Shown here: one piece after another, positions 9,395 to 20,625 of the stretch
Layout of the letters: each line of letters starts with the position of its first letter
Position numbering within the stretch: position 1 is the first letter of the stretch
From: Nitrospira sp.
Lineage (GTDB): Bacteria; Nitrospirota; Nitrospiria; Nitrospirales; Nitrospiraceae
NCBI GenBank assembly: GCA_020697375.1
Contig: JAJFBJ010000003.1
Location: 28,844 to 92,843 of the forward strand
Reading direction: 5' to 3'
Length of the DNA stretch: 64,000 bases
The notes under the pieces: model-generated
The model's input: only the letters and a program-made list of their open reading frames with translations
What the model was told of the DNA's origin: nothing
Database searches by the model: none
Position numbers and translations under genes: made by a program

Positions 9395-10405
9395 ATGGCA
9401 CAACGCAAACAGACGCACGATTCCGACGAAAAACTGGCCGAAGACGTCGTTGAGCCCGACTCGCTGGAGCCGACGGACGAAGAGGTCACGGAGGAACATG
9501 ACTCCACCGGGCGGCATGAGGCCAAAGAATCGGCCGAAGCTCCCCTCTCCACCTCCCTGGTTCCTGTCACGACCCTTCAGCAATACCTGACGGAAATGCG
9601 GCGCTATCCCTATCTCACCAAGGAAGAAGAGCTTCGTCTTTTCGAGGAATACCAGCAGCGCGGCAGTCGGGATGCGGCCATGAAGCTCATCCTCGCCAAT
9701 CTGCGTGTGTCCGTATCCATCGCGTCCGAATATCTCCATACAGGCGCCGATCATATGGATCTGATCCAGGAAGGAAACGTCGGACTGCTGCAGGCCATTA
9801 AGAAGTTCGACCCGACGAAAAATGTCCGGTTCTACGCCTATGCGGCCTGGTGGGCGAGGGCCTACATACTTCGGTATTTGTTGAACACCTATCGCCTGAT
9901 CAAGGTCGGCACCACCCAGGACCAGCGCAAACTCTTTTACAATTTGAAGAAGGAAAAAGCCAAACTCGAACGAGAAGGTTTCGCGCCGGACAGCAAACTT
10001 TTGGCGGACCGTCTGAACGTCCGCGAGCGTGACGTTATCGAAATGGACCAGCGGCTGGGCAGCTGGGAACTATCGCTCGATCAACCGATCGGCCAGGAAC
10101 ATGACGGAACCTTGATGGATGTTCTCGCCGCTCATGACCAGCCGGCGGACGAGCAACTGGCCGATACGCAACTCAAAGTCCTCTTTCGACGGAAGCTGGG
10201 CGAATTCATTACGACCCTCGACGAACGGGAAGAAGACATTCTGCGCAACCGCATTCTGTCCGAAACCCCGCTGACGCTTGAAGACATGGGCTCCAAATAT
10301 GGCATCACCAAGGAACGCACGAGGCAGTTGGAGGCGCGGATCATCAAGCGACTCCGCGACTACATCAAAAAAGACGTCAAGGACTTCGACCGTCTCCGGA
10401 TGTAG
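9395..10405 (+). CDS. rpoH: RpoH-type (sigma-32-like) RNA polymerase sigma factor
   Basis: Sigma70-family factor of 336 aa. The acidic N-terminus (residues 1-60) precedes region 1.2/2: LQQYLTEMRRYPYLTKEEE, then the core-binding DLIQEGNVGLLQAIKKFDP and the region 2.4 segment RFYAYAAWWARAYILRYLL. The short QRKLFYNLKKEKAKL stretch matches the RpoH box, which separates heat-shock sigma factors from RpoD. Region 4 ends TLEDMGSKYGITKERTRQLEARIIKRL. The ATG at 9395 fits the promoter spacing; longer in-frame extensions upstream look non-coding. groES-groEL lies 1.8 kb downstream on the same strand, consistent with but not proof of a heat-shock role. Confidence 0.88.
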   Translation: MAQRKQTHDSDEKLAEDVVEPDSLEPTDEEVTEEHDSTGRHEAKESAEAPLSTSLVPVTTLQQYLTEMRRYPYLTKEEELRLFEEYQQRGSRDAAMKLILANLRVSVSIASEYLHTGADHMDLIQEGNVGLLQAIKKFDPTKNVRFYAYAAWWARAYILRYLLNTYRLIKVGTTQDQRKLFYNLKKEKAKLEREGFAPDSKLLADRLNVRERDVIEMDQRLGSWELSLDQPIGQEHDGTLMDVLAAHDQPADEQLADTQLKVLFRRKLGEFITTLDEREEDILRNRILSETPLTLEDMGSKYGITKERTRQLEARIIKRLRDYIKKDVKDFDRLRM

Positions 10406-11948
10406 GGCCGGCCGCTTTCTTTGGGCCATTCTCGCCATCTGCCTTTTGACAGGGGCCATCGACAAGGCGATCCCAGCCGAATCGCGTCAGTCCTCACCCA
10501 TCGCCGAAGAAAATGCGCGTCCCGGCCATGTCGATTGGGTCCTCACCGATCCGGCGGACCATCAGGTCGAAGGTTATGCCTCGGCCACCAGCATCCAGCG
10601 GGGCGAAACGCTTCGCCTCTACGTCCATACGATAGACCCGAGCGTGACGCTGGCCGTCTATCGCATGGGATGGTACGGTGGCGCTGGTGCACGCTTGGTG
10701 CAAACTGTCATCACTCTGCCTGGCATGCAGCAACCCATGCCAACCGCGGACCGGGTGACTGGACTCATCGAATGTAACTGGCAGGTGTCGCACCACTTGA
10801 CTACACTGACGGACGATCCCCATGAATGGCTGAGCGGTGTGTATCTGGCCAAGCTGACGGGCACGGTCAGCGGGAAGCAAAGTTACATCATCTTCGTGGT
10901 CAGGGAAGACGATCGGCCCTCCGATTTCCTGTTTCAGTCGAGCGTCACCACGTTTCAGGCCTACAACAGCTGGGGCGGCAAATCCACCTATCCCTCGAAC
11001 AGCGTAAACGAGCAATGGGCTCGGAAGGTGTCATTCAATCGCCCCTATGCCAGGAGTCAGCATCCTCTCGGCGCCGGCGGCACGGGGGCGGGTGAGTTTC
11101 TGACAGCCCTATCGATCCATCCCACCCGCGCACTCTCAACGGCGGGCTGGGAATACAATATGCTGCGTTGGCTTGAGCGCAACGGGTACGACGTCACCTA
11201 CAGCACAGACATCGACACGCACAGCCATCCGGACTTTTGGAAAGGGCACAAGACCTGGCTCTCGGTCGGCCACGACGAATACTGGTCTCAGGACATGCGA
11301 CAGCACGTAGAAGAGGCTCGCGACCATGGGATAGGGCTGGGGTTTTTCTCAGCCAATACCTGTTACTGGCAAATCCGCCTCGAACCCAGCCACCTCACCG
11401 GCGAACCGAATCGGACCATGGTTGCATACAAGGAAGCGGCCATGGCGGAAGATCCCTATTCGGTAGATAAAGATCCGTCGAACGATCATCTGATCACCGT
11501 CCAATGGCGGGACCCGCCGGTGAATCGACCGGAATACCAGATGATCGGGGTTATGTACGAGACCGTGCCCGTGGATGGAGATGTGATCATCACCCTACCG
11601 TCCCATCCTCTCTTTGCCGGTGTAGGATTACCCTCTGATCATCGCCTTCCCGGCCTGCTTGGATATGAGATCGACCGTGCCCATCCGAAGGGACCTGCCG
11701 GCTTGACCCGCCTCGCCCATTCCCCCTATTCAAAGGACGGTCAGGTTATGTATGGGGACATGACCCTTTACGAAGCGCCCAGCGGCGCCCTCGTATTTGC
11801 CACGGGTACTATTCAATGGAGTTGGGGACTCGACGACTACAATGTTCCATCCTTGAGAACCGCCCGCTCCAGTAAGACCGTCCAACGAATCACTCACAAT
11901 ATCCTCGGGCTCCTTGCTGGAATTCCTCCATTCATCATCCCCGAATGA
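10299..11948 (+). CDS. Exported N,N-dimethylformamidase large-subunit-like protein
   Basis: About 549 aa. A hydrophobic export segment (FLWAILAICLLTGA) is followed by a domain resembling the C-terminal domain of the N,N-dimethylformamidase beta subunit: YRMGWYGG, TTFQAYNSWGGKSTYPSNS, GHDEYWSQDMR and GFFSANTCYWQ. Substrate is unknown. The start is odd: the only in-frame ATGs before the signal segment are at 10278 and 10299, both inside the 3' end of the rpoH-like gene, so the reading frames overlap by over 100 nt and the N-region is long and rich in Arg and Ser. No ribosome-binding site decides between them. Confidence 0.7.
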   Translation: MASPRNARGSWRRGSSSDSATTSKKTSRTSTVSGCRAGRFLWAILAICLLTGAIDKAIPAESRQSSPIAEENARPGHVDWVLTDPADHQVEGYASATSIQRGETLRLYVHTIDPSVTLAVYRMGWYGGAGARLVQTVITLPGMQQPMPTADRVTGLIECNWQVSHHLTTLTDDPHEWLSGVYLAKLTGTVSGKQSYIIFVVREDDRPSDFLFQSSVTTFQAYNSWGGKSTYPSNSVNEQWARKVSFNRPYARSQHPLGAGGTGAGEFLTALSIHPTRALSTAGWEYNMLRWLERNGYDVTYSTDIDTHSHPDFWKGHKTWLSVGHDEYWSQDMRQHVEEARDHGIGLGFFSANTCYWQIRLEPSHLTGEPNRTMVAYKEAAMAEDPYSVDKDPSNDHLITVQWRDPPVNRPEYQMIGVMYETVPVDGDVIITLPSHPLFAGVGLPSDHRLPGLLGYEIDRAHPKGPAGLTRLAHSPYSKDGQVMYGDMTLYEAPSGALVFATGTIQWSWGLDDYNVPSLRTARSSKTVQRITHNILGLLAGIPPFIIPE

Positions 11949-12243
11949 AGCTGTTCCTCGTTTACTTCGCTGAAGTGTGGCAATTCCGGAGGTTGGACGT
12001 ATTCCCGAATGATCACGCACAATAATTCACAGAGAATCAATAATTTACGAATTTTTATCCCATTGCATAGCGTCGCGGAAAAATTTTATTGTCCCATCCA
12101 TTGACTTGCCCCGGTCTAGCGCTATCTATGATTCGAGTTTTCTGCAGGTAGCCCTTGCAGTAACACGTCAGAGCTGAATTTCCAGCTTTCACACAACTGT
12201 ACATTAGGGCCAGAGGGTTTAACTACCAGAAGGAGGATTGGGT
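11949..12243 (+). promoter_or_regulatory. groESL upstream region with candidate promoter
   Basis: A non-coding 295-bp stretch, AT-rich for this genome. A candidate sigma70 promoter is TTGACT (12101-12106), a 16-bp spacer and TATCTA (12123-12128), giving a leader of roughly 110 nt. The leader contains a small AGCTG/CAGCT hairpin near 12172-12188 and a strong AGAAGGAGGA ribosome-binding site before 12244. I saw no CIRCE (HrcA) operator and no clear sigma-32 promoter. Confidence 0.5.
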
Positions 12244-12546
12244 ATGGCTACGGAAGCGAAGGAGAAGAAGGCATCGACTGCAAAGAATTTTCAACCGCTC
12301 GGTGACCGTTTGTTCGTCACCTACACGGAGGAAATGGAGCGGACCTCCGGCGGGATTTATGTTCCTGATTCCGCGAAGGAAAAGCCGCAGCGTGGTATCG
12401 TGCAAGCCATCGGAAAGAAGGTCGAGAACATCAAGATCGGAGACCAGGTCCTATTCGACAAGTACTCAGGCAGCAAGCTGCGGATCGAAGACGAAGAATG
12501 CCTCATCCTTAAGGAAGAGGATGTCCTGGGCATCTTTACCAACTGA
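12244..12546 (+). CDS. groES: Co-chaperonin GroES
   Basis: Ten-kilodalton lid of the GroEL folding chamber (100 aa). The family segments FQPLGDRLFVTYTEEMERT, GGIYVPDSAKEKPQRG and GDQVLFDKYSG are visible. It carries a short lysine-rich N-terminal extension before the usual beginning. The ATG at 12244 is preceded at ideal distance by AGGAGGA; a TTG two codons earlier is less likely. The gene is followed by groEL after 50 bp. Confidence 0.97.
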   Translation: MATEAKEKKASTAKNFQPLGDRLFVTYTEEMERTSGGIYVPDSAKEKPQRGIVQAIGKKVENIKIGDQVLFDKYSGSKLRIEDEECLILKEEDVLGIFTN

Positions 12547-12596
12547 ACTGACTAACCCGAACGACGACGATCTGATCAATTACATGGAGGAAGATT

Positions 12597-14236
<1,640 letters not shown>

Positions 14237-14240
<4 letters not shown>

Positions 14241-16051
14241 GGTTTCCGTTTCTTCTTCGCTGCCGAAGACCGGTCCGGCGGAGGTCCCGCCGGACCGGTC
14301 TCTTTTTCGAAGCTGGACTTGTTGCGGCGGGAGTGGCCTCCCGCCGCAACCAACATGGCGGCAAATAGCGCAGACGTTTCCGGGTGATAGAAGAACGCCT
14401 GGAACGTCTGGTGTACGATCGTCGTATGACGAACCTGGTCTTCTCGAAATCCAGCCAGCGCCTCAGCGCGAAACTCCGTACCATATCCCATTCGAATGGC
14501 ACAACGTTGAAGCTCCTCCTCGCTGTCCGGCAGGGCATGCGTCTGTAAGTCGTGCATCATCTGTAACTTGTGTTCGACATCCCGCAGGAACCAATAGGCG
14601 TCGGTGAGTCGCCGCTGATCGTCAGAACCGACGAAATGGTATCGGCATAACCGCTGGAGGGCTCCAACGGTCCCACGGTCGAGAACACCGGGGACAGCCC
14701 TGCCGATGAGCACCTGAATCGTTTGCACCAGGAACTCGATCTCTCTGATACCGCCGGTTCCCAGCTTCACGTTTCGATGTTGCTGTCCCCGACCTGCTAT
14801 TTTTTCATCGATCATGTCCTTCACGGCACGCACGTCTCGAATGACAGCCAGCGCATGGTCCTTGGTCAACGGTTCAGGATCAGCCTGGAACACAAACCGC
14901 TCCACCATCTCAACGAACGCCTTTCCGACTGTCACGGAGCCGGCAATCGGCCAAGCCTTCAACAACGCCAGGCGTTCCCAAACCTGGCCCCGCTGGGTAT
15001 AATACCTTTCATAGGCCTCCACCGATCGGGCTAGCTGTCCGACTGTCCCTTCCGCGCGGAGCCGGAGATCGACTCGAAACACGGCGCCTTCGCGGGTCGG
15101 TTCACCAAGCGCCTTCGTGAGTGAACGCGCCAGCAGCTCGAAATATTCTTCGTTGGACAGGCTCCCCGCATTGAAAGCGCGGCTACCTTTCCCCTTTCTC
15201 GTCTCTCCCTCTCCGGATCCATAGACATAAATCAAATCGACATCTGAGCTGTAGTTCAATTCATGGGCCCCGAGCTTTCCCATTCCGATGACGGAAAACT
15301 CCGTCTCGACCCATTCTCCGTTCGGCTGCCGATGCATCGGCGTTCCATGGAGGGCTTTGAGGTCACCGTCGACCACCTCATATGCGGCTTGGATGAGAAG
15401 GGCGGCGAGATCCGACAAGGCCTCTGTGGTTTCTTTGATAGTGGATAGGCGCAGGAGGTCCCGTACACCGATCCGGAGCATCTCTCGGCGACGGACTCTC
15501 CGTAGCACATCAAGTTTCAATTCCATGGAGGTGAGCGAGCCGAGGCTTTGTCGAAGGGCCGCCGCCATCCCTTCACTGGTGGGTGCCACCGACAGCACAT
15601 TCTCTTCTGCCAGCCAATACACCAGCATCGGATCCCGAACGAGGAAGAAGGCGAGGGAGTCACTATTCCCAAAAATCGTGCAGAGCAGTCCCAACATCTT
15701 TGGCGAAGCTTGCAGATACTGCAGCAGCGCCGAGCGATTGACGCTTCCGCCGAGCAGACGTTCCCAATGATTCAAAGCCTGGTCGGGATCGGCCGTTCTC
15801 GAGATCTCCGTCAACAGACCCGGCAATATTGCAGCCAGGAGCCGTCTGGTATGGGGATCCCCCGCCATGCTCTGGATATTGGTATCCGCCTCGGCCGCAT
15901 GCTCTATACCGTACGGAGCAAGAATCCGTACCACTTGCTCCGGCTCCAGGCCTGTAGCCACCAATAAAGGAACAGGGTCAGGACGTTCGCCGACGGACGC
16001 GCTCTCGTCGCGCATTTTGGAAGGTCTGTTCTGTCCGGGGCGTCGTTCCAT
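14237..16051 (-). CDS. GlnE-like nucleotidyltransferase, deadenylylase-type half
   Basis: A 604-residue protein covering one half of the usual two-domain glutamine synthetase adenylyltransferase/adenylyl-removing enzyme GlnE. The nucleotidyltransferase core is [27 protein letters not shown] near residue 250, followed by [11 protein letters not shown] and [15 protein letters not shown]. The GIREIEF wording is typical of the N-terminal (adenylyl-removing) half of GlnE. A lysine-rich tail closes the chain. It is divergent from a second gene that carries the other half. The start may be the ATG at 16051 or the one at 16015; neither has a strong ribosome-binding site, and the predicted promoter would leave the 16051 start almost leaderless. 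Confidence 0.85.
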
Positions 16052-16059
16052 GGCGCCGC

Positions 16060-16088
16060 ATTATACTGACGCAAATCTTCCGGTACAA
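16060..16088 (-). promoter_or_regulatory. Sigma70-type promoter for the minus-strand glnE half
   Basis: On the minus strand, TTGTAC (16088-16083) and TATAAT (16065-16060) are separated by 17 bp. Transcription would start near 16053, only a few bases from the ATG at 16051. A separate TATACT at 16105-16110 could serve the divergent gene on the plus strand. Confidence 0.5.
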
Positions 16089-16121
16089 CGAACCTGCCTT
16101 CGGGTATACTCGCGTTGAATC

Positions 16122-18395
16122 ATGCTGCAGCCGAACGCCGACCGCACCCGGATTCTCGCGACCCTGACTCCGCTCTGTCAGGACATCGACCACGACATCC
16201 TGCAGGATTTCGTGACGCGGATGGACCACGACTATTTCAGCGCGTTCCCCCACAAGGTTCTGGCAGCCCACATCAAACAAGCGGCAGCCCTCACACCAGA
16301 CAGTCCCTGCAATGTATCCATCGTCGATGCTCCCGACGGCCGCTGCACCATCACCATCGTGGCCTATGATTATTTTTCGGAATTCGCCACGATTTGCGGT
16401 CTTCTCTCGGCGTTCGGCTTGGATATTGAGGAAGGACAGATCTACACGTTCCTCGAAGCGTCTGCGCCAACCGTCGCTCGCATCAGCGCAACCCGGAACC
16501 TGCGCAGCCGTCCCAAAGGCCGGCCGGGTCTGAGCCGCAAGAAAATCGTGGATGTCTTCCGCGTGCAGCCTGTGCGCGGGGCATCATTCGGACCGGACGA
16601 GCGCCGCCGGCTCATAGACGAACTCGTCGAGATGATCGCGATACTCGATGCAGGCCGGTTCGATGAAGCGCGGCAAGTCGTCAATCGGCAACTGGTCGAA
16701 TATCTGGGGCGGCGCCGCAGCTCATTCAGCGGCCTCCTTCACACCGTGCAAATTACATTCGACAACAGCCAATCATCGACTGATACCGTGATGGATATTC
16801 AGTCGGATGATACCCCTGCCTTTCTCTATGCCTTCGCCAATGCCTTGGCCATGCGGGACATCTACATCGCCAAAGCGCAATTCTCAATCGAGGGCGGCAA
16901 ACTGCACGACCGGTTCTACGTCCGAAATCGCCATGGCCAAAAAATCACCGATCCCCTCGATCAACAACATCTGCGCCTGACCGCGGTGCTCATCAAACAA
17001 TTCACCCATGCGTTGACCTGGGCCCCGGACCCAGCCAAGGCATTGGAAGCGTTCGACCAGTTTCTCGACCTCACGGTTCAGGATGCGAAAGGAAAGGCTC
17101 AGCAACAGGCTCTGGCCTTTCTCAACGACAAAAAGACATTCCCGATTCTGGCCCGCCTGCTTGGCACCAGCGACTTTTTGTGGGAGGATTTCCTTCGCCG
17201 CCAGCACGGGAATCTGTTGCCCCTCCTGAAGGACTATCGTGACGCCCCGCTCATCAAGCCGCAAGCAGCGCTCTGCAAGGAACTTGACCGCGTGATGGCC
17301 AAAGCCAAAACGGATGAAGCGCGCAAGGAGACGCTGAACCGATTCAAGGACCAGGAGCTCTTCCGAATCGACATGAAGCACATGGCCGATGCGTCTAGCC
17401 TCGCCGACTTCTCAGAGGCGCTGACGGAACTGGCCGAGGTCATCGTGGAACGCAGCCTGCGCGATTGCGAAACCAAACTGGAGCAACAATACGGCGCGCC
17501 CCATCTGGCGAATGGGAAACCCTGCCCATTTGCCGTGCTCGGCATGGGAAAATTCGGCGGCCGTGAACTCGGCTACGCCTCGGACATCGAGGTGCTCTTT
17601 GTCTATGGCGGAGCCGGCAGCACCAGCGGCAAGCAGGGCATCGAAAGCAGCGAATACTTCGAACGGCTTGCGCAGGAACTGCTGCAAGGCATCGAAGCGA
17701 AGCAGGAAGGTATCTTTCACCTCGACATTCGCCTGCGCCCCCATGGAGGCAAGGGATCCCTCACCAACCCACTGGAGGAGATCATCAGCTACTACAGTCC
17801 CACCGGCTTGGCGGCCCCCTTCGAACGACAGGCCATGATCAAGCTTCGCACCGTGGCCGGAAACGCAACGCTGGGGAAACAGGTGGAAGCCCATCGGGAT
17901 CGATACGTCTACAGCGGCAAGCCTTGGGACCTGACCATTGCGCTCGACCTCAGGCGGCAGCAACTGAAACAACTCGTCCAGCCCGGAACGCTCAACGTGA
18001 AACACAGCGCCGGAGGGCTCGTCGATATCGAATACGCCGTCCAGTATCTTCAAGTCATGCACGGCCACCGGCATCCGACCTTGCGGACGCCCAACAGCAT
18101 GCAGGCGCTGTCAGCGCTGGTTGAATGCGGGATTGTGGCGCGTCAGGATGGGGAGCATCTTCGAAAGGCTTATCTGTTTATTCGCATGTTGATCGACGGC
18201 CTGCGCATGGTGCGCGGCAATGCCAAGGATCTCGTGCTTCCGCCGGCGGACTCAGATGAGTTCGTCTTCCTCGCCCGCCGCGTCGGTTATACCACCGATG
18301 ATTGGCAAGCCGGCGCCCGACATCTACAGACCGACATCGAACAGCACATGACGCTGACGAGAGAGTTTTTCGAAAGGACGTTTGGGAAGTTGTGA
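16122..18395 (+). CDS. ACT-domain-fused GlnE adenylyltransferase-type half
   Basis: A 757-residue fusion. Residues about 50-115 and 215-280 look like two ACT regulatory domains of the GlnD kind (TITIVAYDYFSEFATICGLL, and TVMDIQSDDTPAFLYAFANAL followed by FYVRNRHGQKI). Residues about 400-757 are a GlnE-type nucleotidyltransferase: FAVLGMGKFGGRELGYASDIEVLFVYG, FHLDIRLRPHGGKGSL and SAGGLVDIEYAVQYLQ. GGLVDIE is typical of the C-terminal, adenylylating half of GlnE. Together with the divergent neighbour it reconstitutes both GlnE activities. The N-terminal ACT pair is not part of normal GlnE, which instead reads nitrogen status through PII. Confidence 0.85.
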   Translation: MLQPNADRTRILATLTPLCQDIDHDILQDFVTRMDHDYFSAFPHKVLAAHIKQAAALTPDSPCNVSIVDAPDGRCTITIVAYDYFSEFATICGLLSAFGLDIEEGQIYTFLEASAPTVARISATRNLRSRPKGRPGLSRKKIVDVFRVQPVRGASFGPDERRRLIDELVEMIAILDAGRFDEARQVVNRQLVEYLGRRRSSFSGLLHTVQITFDNSQSSTDTVMDIQSDDTPAFLYAFANALAMRDIYIAKAQFSIEGGKLHDRFYVRNRHGQKITDPLDQQHLRLTAVLIKQFTHALTWAPDPAKALEAFDQFLDLTVQDAKGKAQQQALAFLNDKKTFPILARLLGTSDFLWEDFLRRQHGNLLPLLKDYRDAPLIKPQAALCKELDRVMAKAKTDEARKETLNRFKDQELFRIDMKHMADASSLADFSEALTELAEVIVERSLRDCETKLEQQYGAPHLANGKPCPFAVLGMGKFGGRELGYASDIEVLFVYGGAGSTSGKQGIESSEYFERLAQELLQGIEAKQEGIFHLDIRLRPHGGKGSLTNPLEEIISYYSPTGLAAPFERQAMIKLRTVAGNATLGKQVEAHRDRYVYSGKPWDLTIALDLRRQQLKQLVQPGTLNVKHSAGGLVDIEYAVQYLQVMHGHRHPTLRTPNSMQALSALVECGIVARQDGEHLRKAYLFIRMLIDGLRMVRGNAKDLVLPPADSDEFVFLARRVGYTTDDWQAGARHLQTDIEQHMTLTREFFERTFGKL

Positions 18396-18413
18396 GGGAG
18401 GGACTGCGCGGGA

Positions 18414-19057
18414 ATGGCAAAGGAATGTGCGTACTGCGGGGGTTCAGGCCCATTTACTAACGATCACGTTTGGCCTAGCTGCTTCCTAGACCGCTTTGGC
18501 CGACATGCAGCGCACTTTTCTGTTCGCGGACAGCAAGTACATGGATCGGATTATGTTGTTAAGGACGTTTGCAAAACGTGTAACTCCGAAAGGCTTAGCC
18601 CGCTCGATTCCTACTTTTGTCGGCTGTACGACGAATATTTTCTCATCTCCACGATTTCGACTCGACGACAATGCTTCATTACGACTTCAGTCTGCTAGCA
18701 CGTAGCCTTCTTTAAATCGCGTACAACTCGGCCCGTCAAGGGTTGTCAAATCCAGAGCCGCTGAGAATCCTTCGAGGGTTCATTGCTGGACGTGATCCTT
18801 GTCCAATGCAGTTGGCGATCTTCGCCGAACTCGTATCGCCGACAATGATTCCACAGTCCAACGGCAGCATTTGCAAGGTCATGCCAAACATGTATCGGTC
18901 TGCCCTTGGCAAGTATCTCGGCCCCGGCGGTGATCGCATCCTGCTCCGTGTGGTCACGGTTAACTCGTACTATTTGCATCTTATTGTCCCTGTAAAGATG
19001 CTGCCTAATGTAGATTTCGACAAAGTGGTATATCAGTTCTCTGAAAGACTGTCATAA
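18414..19057 (+). pseudogene. Decayed HNH-type nuclease-like gene
   Basis: The 5' part reads ECAYCGGSGPFTNDHVWPSC and DVCKTCNSERLSPLDSYFC, a Cys/His zinc-finger pattern seen in HNH-endonuclease-like proteins. Near 18640-18656 the frame is lost: the continuing homology (FDSTTMLHYDFSLLARSLL) is in another frame and then meets a TAA at about 18713, where a lysine codon AAA would restore it. After that the same frame continues with NPEPLRILRGFIAG and YRSALGKYLGPGGDRI up to 19057. One frameshift plus one nonsense codon make this a pseudogene. It abuts a toxin-antitoxin pair in a small accessory patch. Confidence 0.7.
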
Positions 19058-19075
19058 TGAATCGTGAGGTGGTCT

Positions 19076-19372
19076 GTGAAAAAAACATTGCCCTTATCAG
19101 AGGTAAAGACACGGTTGCCGGAGCTGGTAGCTGGCGTGGAGGAGCGTGAAGAAGAGGTTGTGGTCACGAAGAACGGCCGGCCGGCTGCCGTGCTCGTCAA
19201 CGTCCAGGAGTATGCTCGCCTGAAGGAAACGCTCGACGTGCTGAGTGACCCTGCGGTTATGAAACAGATCTCGGAAAGCCGAGCGTTCTATCGGGCCGAC
19301 AAGAAGGGCCTTTCTTTCGAGGATGTCTTCGGCGAGCCGGTCACTCCCGTTAAGAAGCGCCGCACTGCGTGA
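19076..19372 (+). CDS. Phd/YefM-family antitoxin
   Basis: A 98-residue antitoxin. The N-terminus KTLPLSEVKTRLPELVAGVEE followed by VVVTKNGRPAAVLVNVQEYARLKETL is the DNA-binding, dimerising Phd/YefM fold. The C-terminal half is charged and should wrap the toxin. A GTG at 19076 has GAGGTGG just upstream and is preferred to the GTG at 19064. It overlaps the toxin start by four bases (GTGA). Such pairs usually repress their own promoter. Confidence 0.88.
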   Translation: MKKTLPLSEVKTRLPELVAGVEEREEEVVVTKNGRPAAVLVNVQEYARLKETLDVLSDPAVMKQISESRAFYRADKKGLSFEDVFGEPVTPVKKRRTA

Positions 19373-19656
19373 CTCCCTTCCGTCCTGATATCCCTCCACA
19401 CGTGGCTGAGGTGATCCGCTCTCTCCATCCCGACCTAAAACGATCCATCAAGTCGGCAGTTCGTGCTATTGCCGCTAATCCCGAATGTGGCGTACCACTT
19501 CTCCGCGAACTCGACGGACTGTGGAAGTTTCGCGTTCGCCGCTTCCAGATCGTCTACGCAATCGACCACAAGACACACGTCATTCGCCTCATAGCGGTCG
19601 GCCATCGCCGACATATCTATGAAGAACTCACTGCCAGGTTTCGAAAGCAGGACTAA
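19369..19656 (+). CDS. RelE/ParE-family toxin
   Basis: A 95-residue toxin translated from a GTG that overlaps the antitoxin stop. The segments VRAIAANPECGVPLLRELDGLWKFRVRRFQIVYAIDHKTHVIRLIAVGHRRHIY fit the RelE/ParE fold: a beta sheet with basic residues and the closing GHRRxIY pattern. RelE members cut ribosome-bound mRNA, whereas ParE members poison gyrase; sequence alone does not decide here. Confidence 0.87.
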   Translation: MTPFRPDIPPHVAEVIRSLHPDLKRSIKSAVRAIAANPECGVPLLRELDGLWKFRVRRFQIVYAIDHKTHVIRLIAVGHRRHIYEELTARFRKQD

Positions 19657-19784
19657 TGAACTTGCCAGAGATTCCATTCCCAGCGCCCGACGAAACGGCT
19701 ACCGACCGAAGAATGGCAGGCGGACCCAATTCGCTGCTTCTTGGCTCAGCAGTTCACACCTGAATAATTGACACCGTCCTCCGC

Positions 19785-20561
19785 TTACAGCTCCAGCACC
19801 TTTTCGTAGGCCCGTAACAAATCCCCCACGGACAGCACCCCGATAATCGTGCCGTCTTCGGTCACCGGCAGGTGCCGGATGCTCTCTTTCTTCATCAATC
19901 TGAGGGCCTCCATGAGCGGCTCGCTGTCTTCGATGGTGACGACAGCCTTGCTCATACAAGAGAGGACAGTCGTGGCATTCGGATCAAGCCCTTTGGCCAC
20001 GGCTTTTCTGCTGAGGTCTGTGTCCGTGATGATGCCGATGTAACGCGATCCATCATCGACGAGCAGAGAGCCGATGCGCCATTTCTGCAGCAGACGGCCG
20101 GCCTCCTTGATCATGGCGCCCTTGTGGACGCTCCGAACCTCCGAAGACATGAACTCCGCTACGGTACGGCCATCGATCTTTGCTCCGACGGTCCTCCGCC
20201 AATCCCGACCTGCCCTTGCGGCTTTCTTTAATTCTAACTGTGCCAAACAGCTTTCCAAGACTTGTTTACGCTGATGGAGGCTTTCGCGGGCCGTGTCATG
20301 TGTCCCCGCTTCCTGCGCCTCTTCCGGCAAAATCCCGCTTTCACCGAGTTTTGCGTATTGGTAGGCTTCGAGCTCTTCGGAAGCCCCGCCGAAGGTTTCA
20401 CTTAGAACCTCTTCGGCTTCCTCATCGAATTCCTCCAACGAACCGGTCACCTTTCGTCGGGATAAGAACGGCTGAAATGCCAGAAGCGTTTCGCGAATAT
20501 GTTCGATATGCCGGTTGAGAAGCTCAGCCGGTTCCTCATCCAATTTCCCCCTCTTGGCCAT
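19785..20561 (-). CDS. CBS-domain-pair protein
   Basis: A 258-aa protein. Residues about 1-125 are a charged, mostly helical region of unknown role. Residues about 135-258 hold two CBS domains (VAEFMSSEVRSVHKGAMIKEAGRLL with YIGIITDTDLSRKAV, then VLSCMSKAVVTIEDSEPLMEALRLM with IIGVLSVGDLLRAYE). CBS pairs commonly bind adenosine nucleotides. The ATG at 20561 has an AAGGAGG site; the upstream in-frame ATG does not. It is last in the nirC-cynS-wHTH-nirA line, 64 bp after nirA, so it may monitor energy status for that operon; that is inference. Confidence 0.85.
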   Translation of the reverse strand: MAKRGKLDEEPAELLNRHIEHIRETLLAFQPFLSRRKVTGSLEEFDEEAEEVLSETFGGASEELEAYQYAKLGESGILPEEAQEAGTHDTARESLHQRKQVLESCLAQLELKKAARAGRDWRRTVGAKIDGRTVAEFMSSEVRSVHKGAMIKEAGRLLQKWRIGSLLVDDGSRYIGIITDTDLSRKAVAKGLDPNATTVLSCMSKAVVTIEDSEPLMEALRLMKKESIRHLPVTEDGTIIGVLSVGDLLRAYEKVLEL

Positions 20562-20625
20562 GCTGCCTCCTTGTTGAGCCAAGACAATAGCGTAAACGCT
20601 CGCATCCGCTCAAGTCTGAACGGCC

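Noticed and set aside
11949..12243. CIRCE operator or sigma-32 promoter before groES
   Set aside because: No TTAGCACTC-type inverted repeat and no good heat-shock promoter were found; only a sigma70-like candidate.
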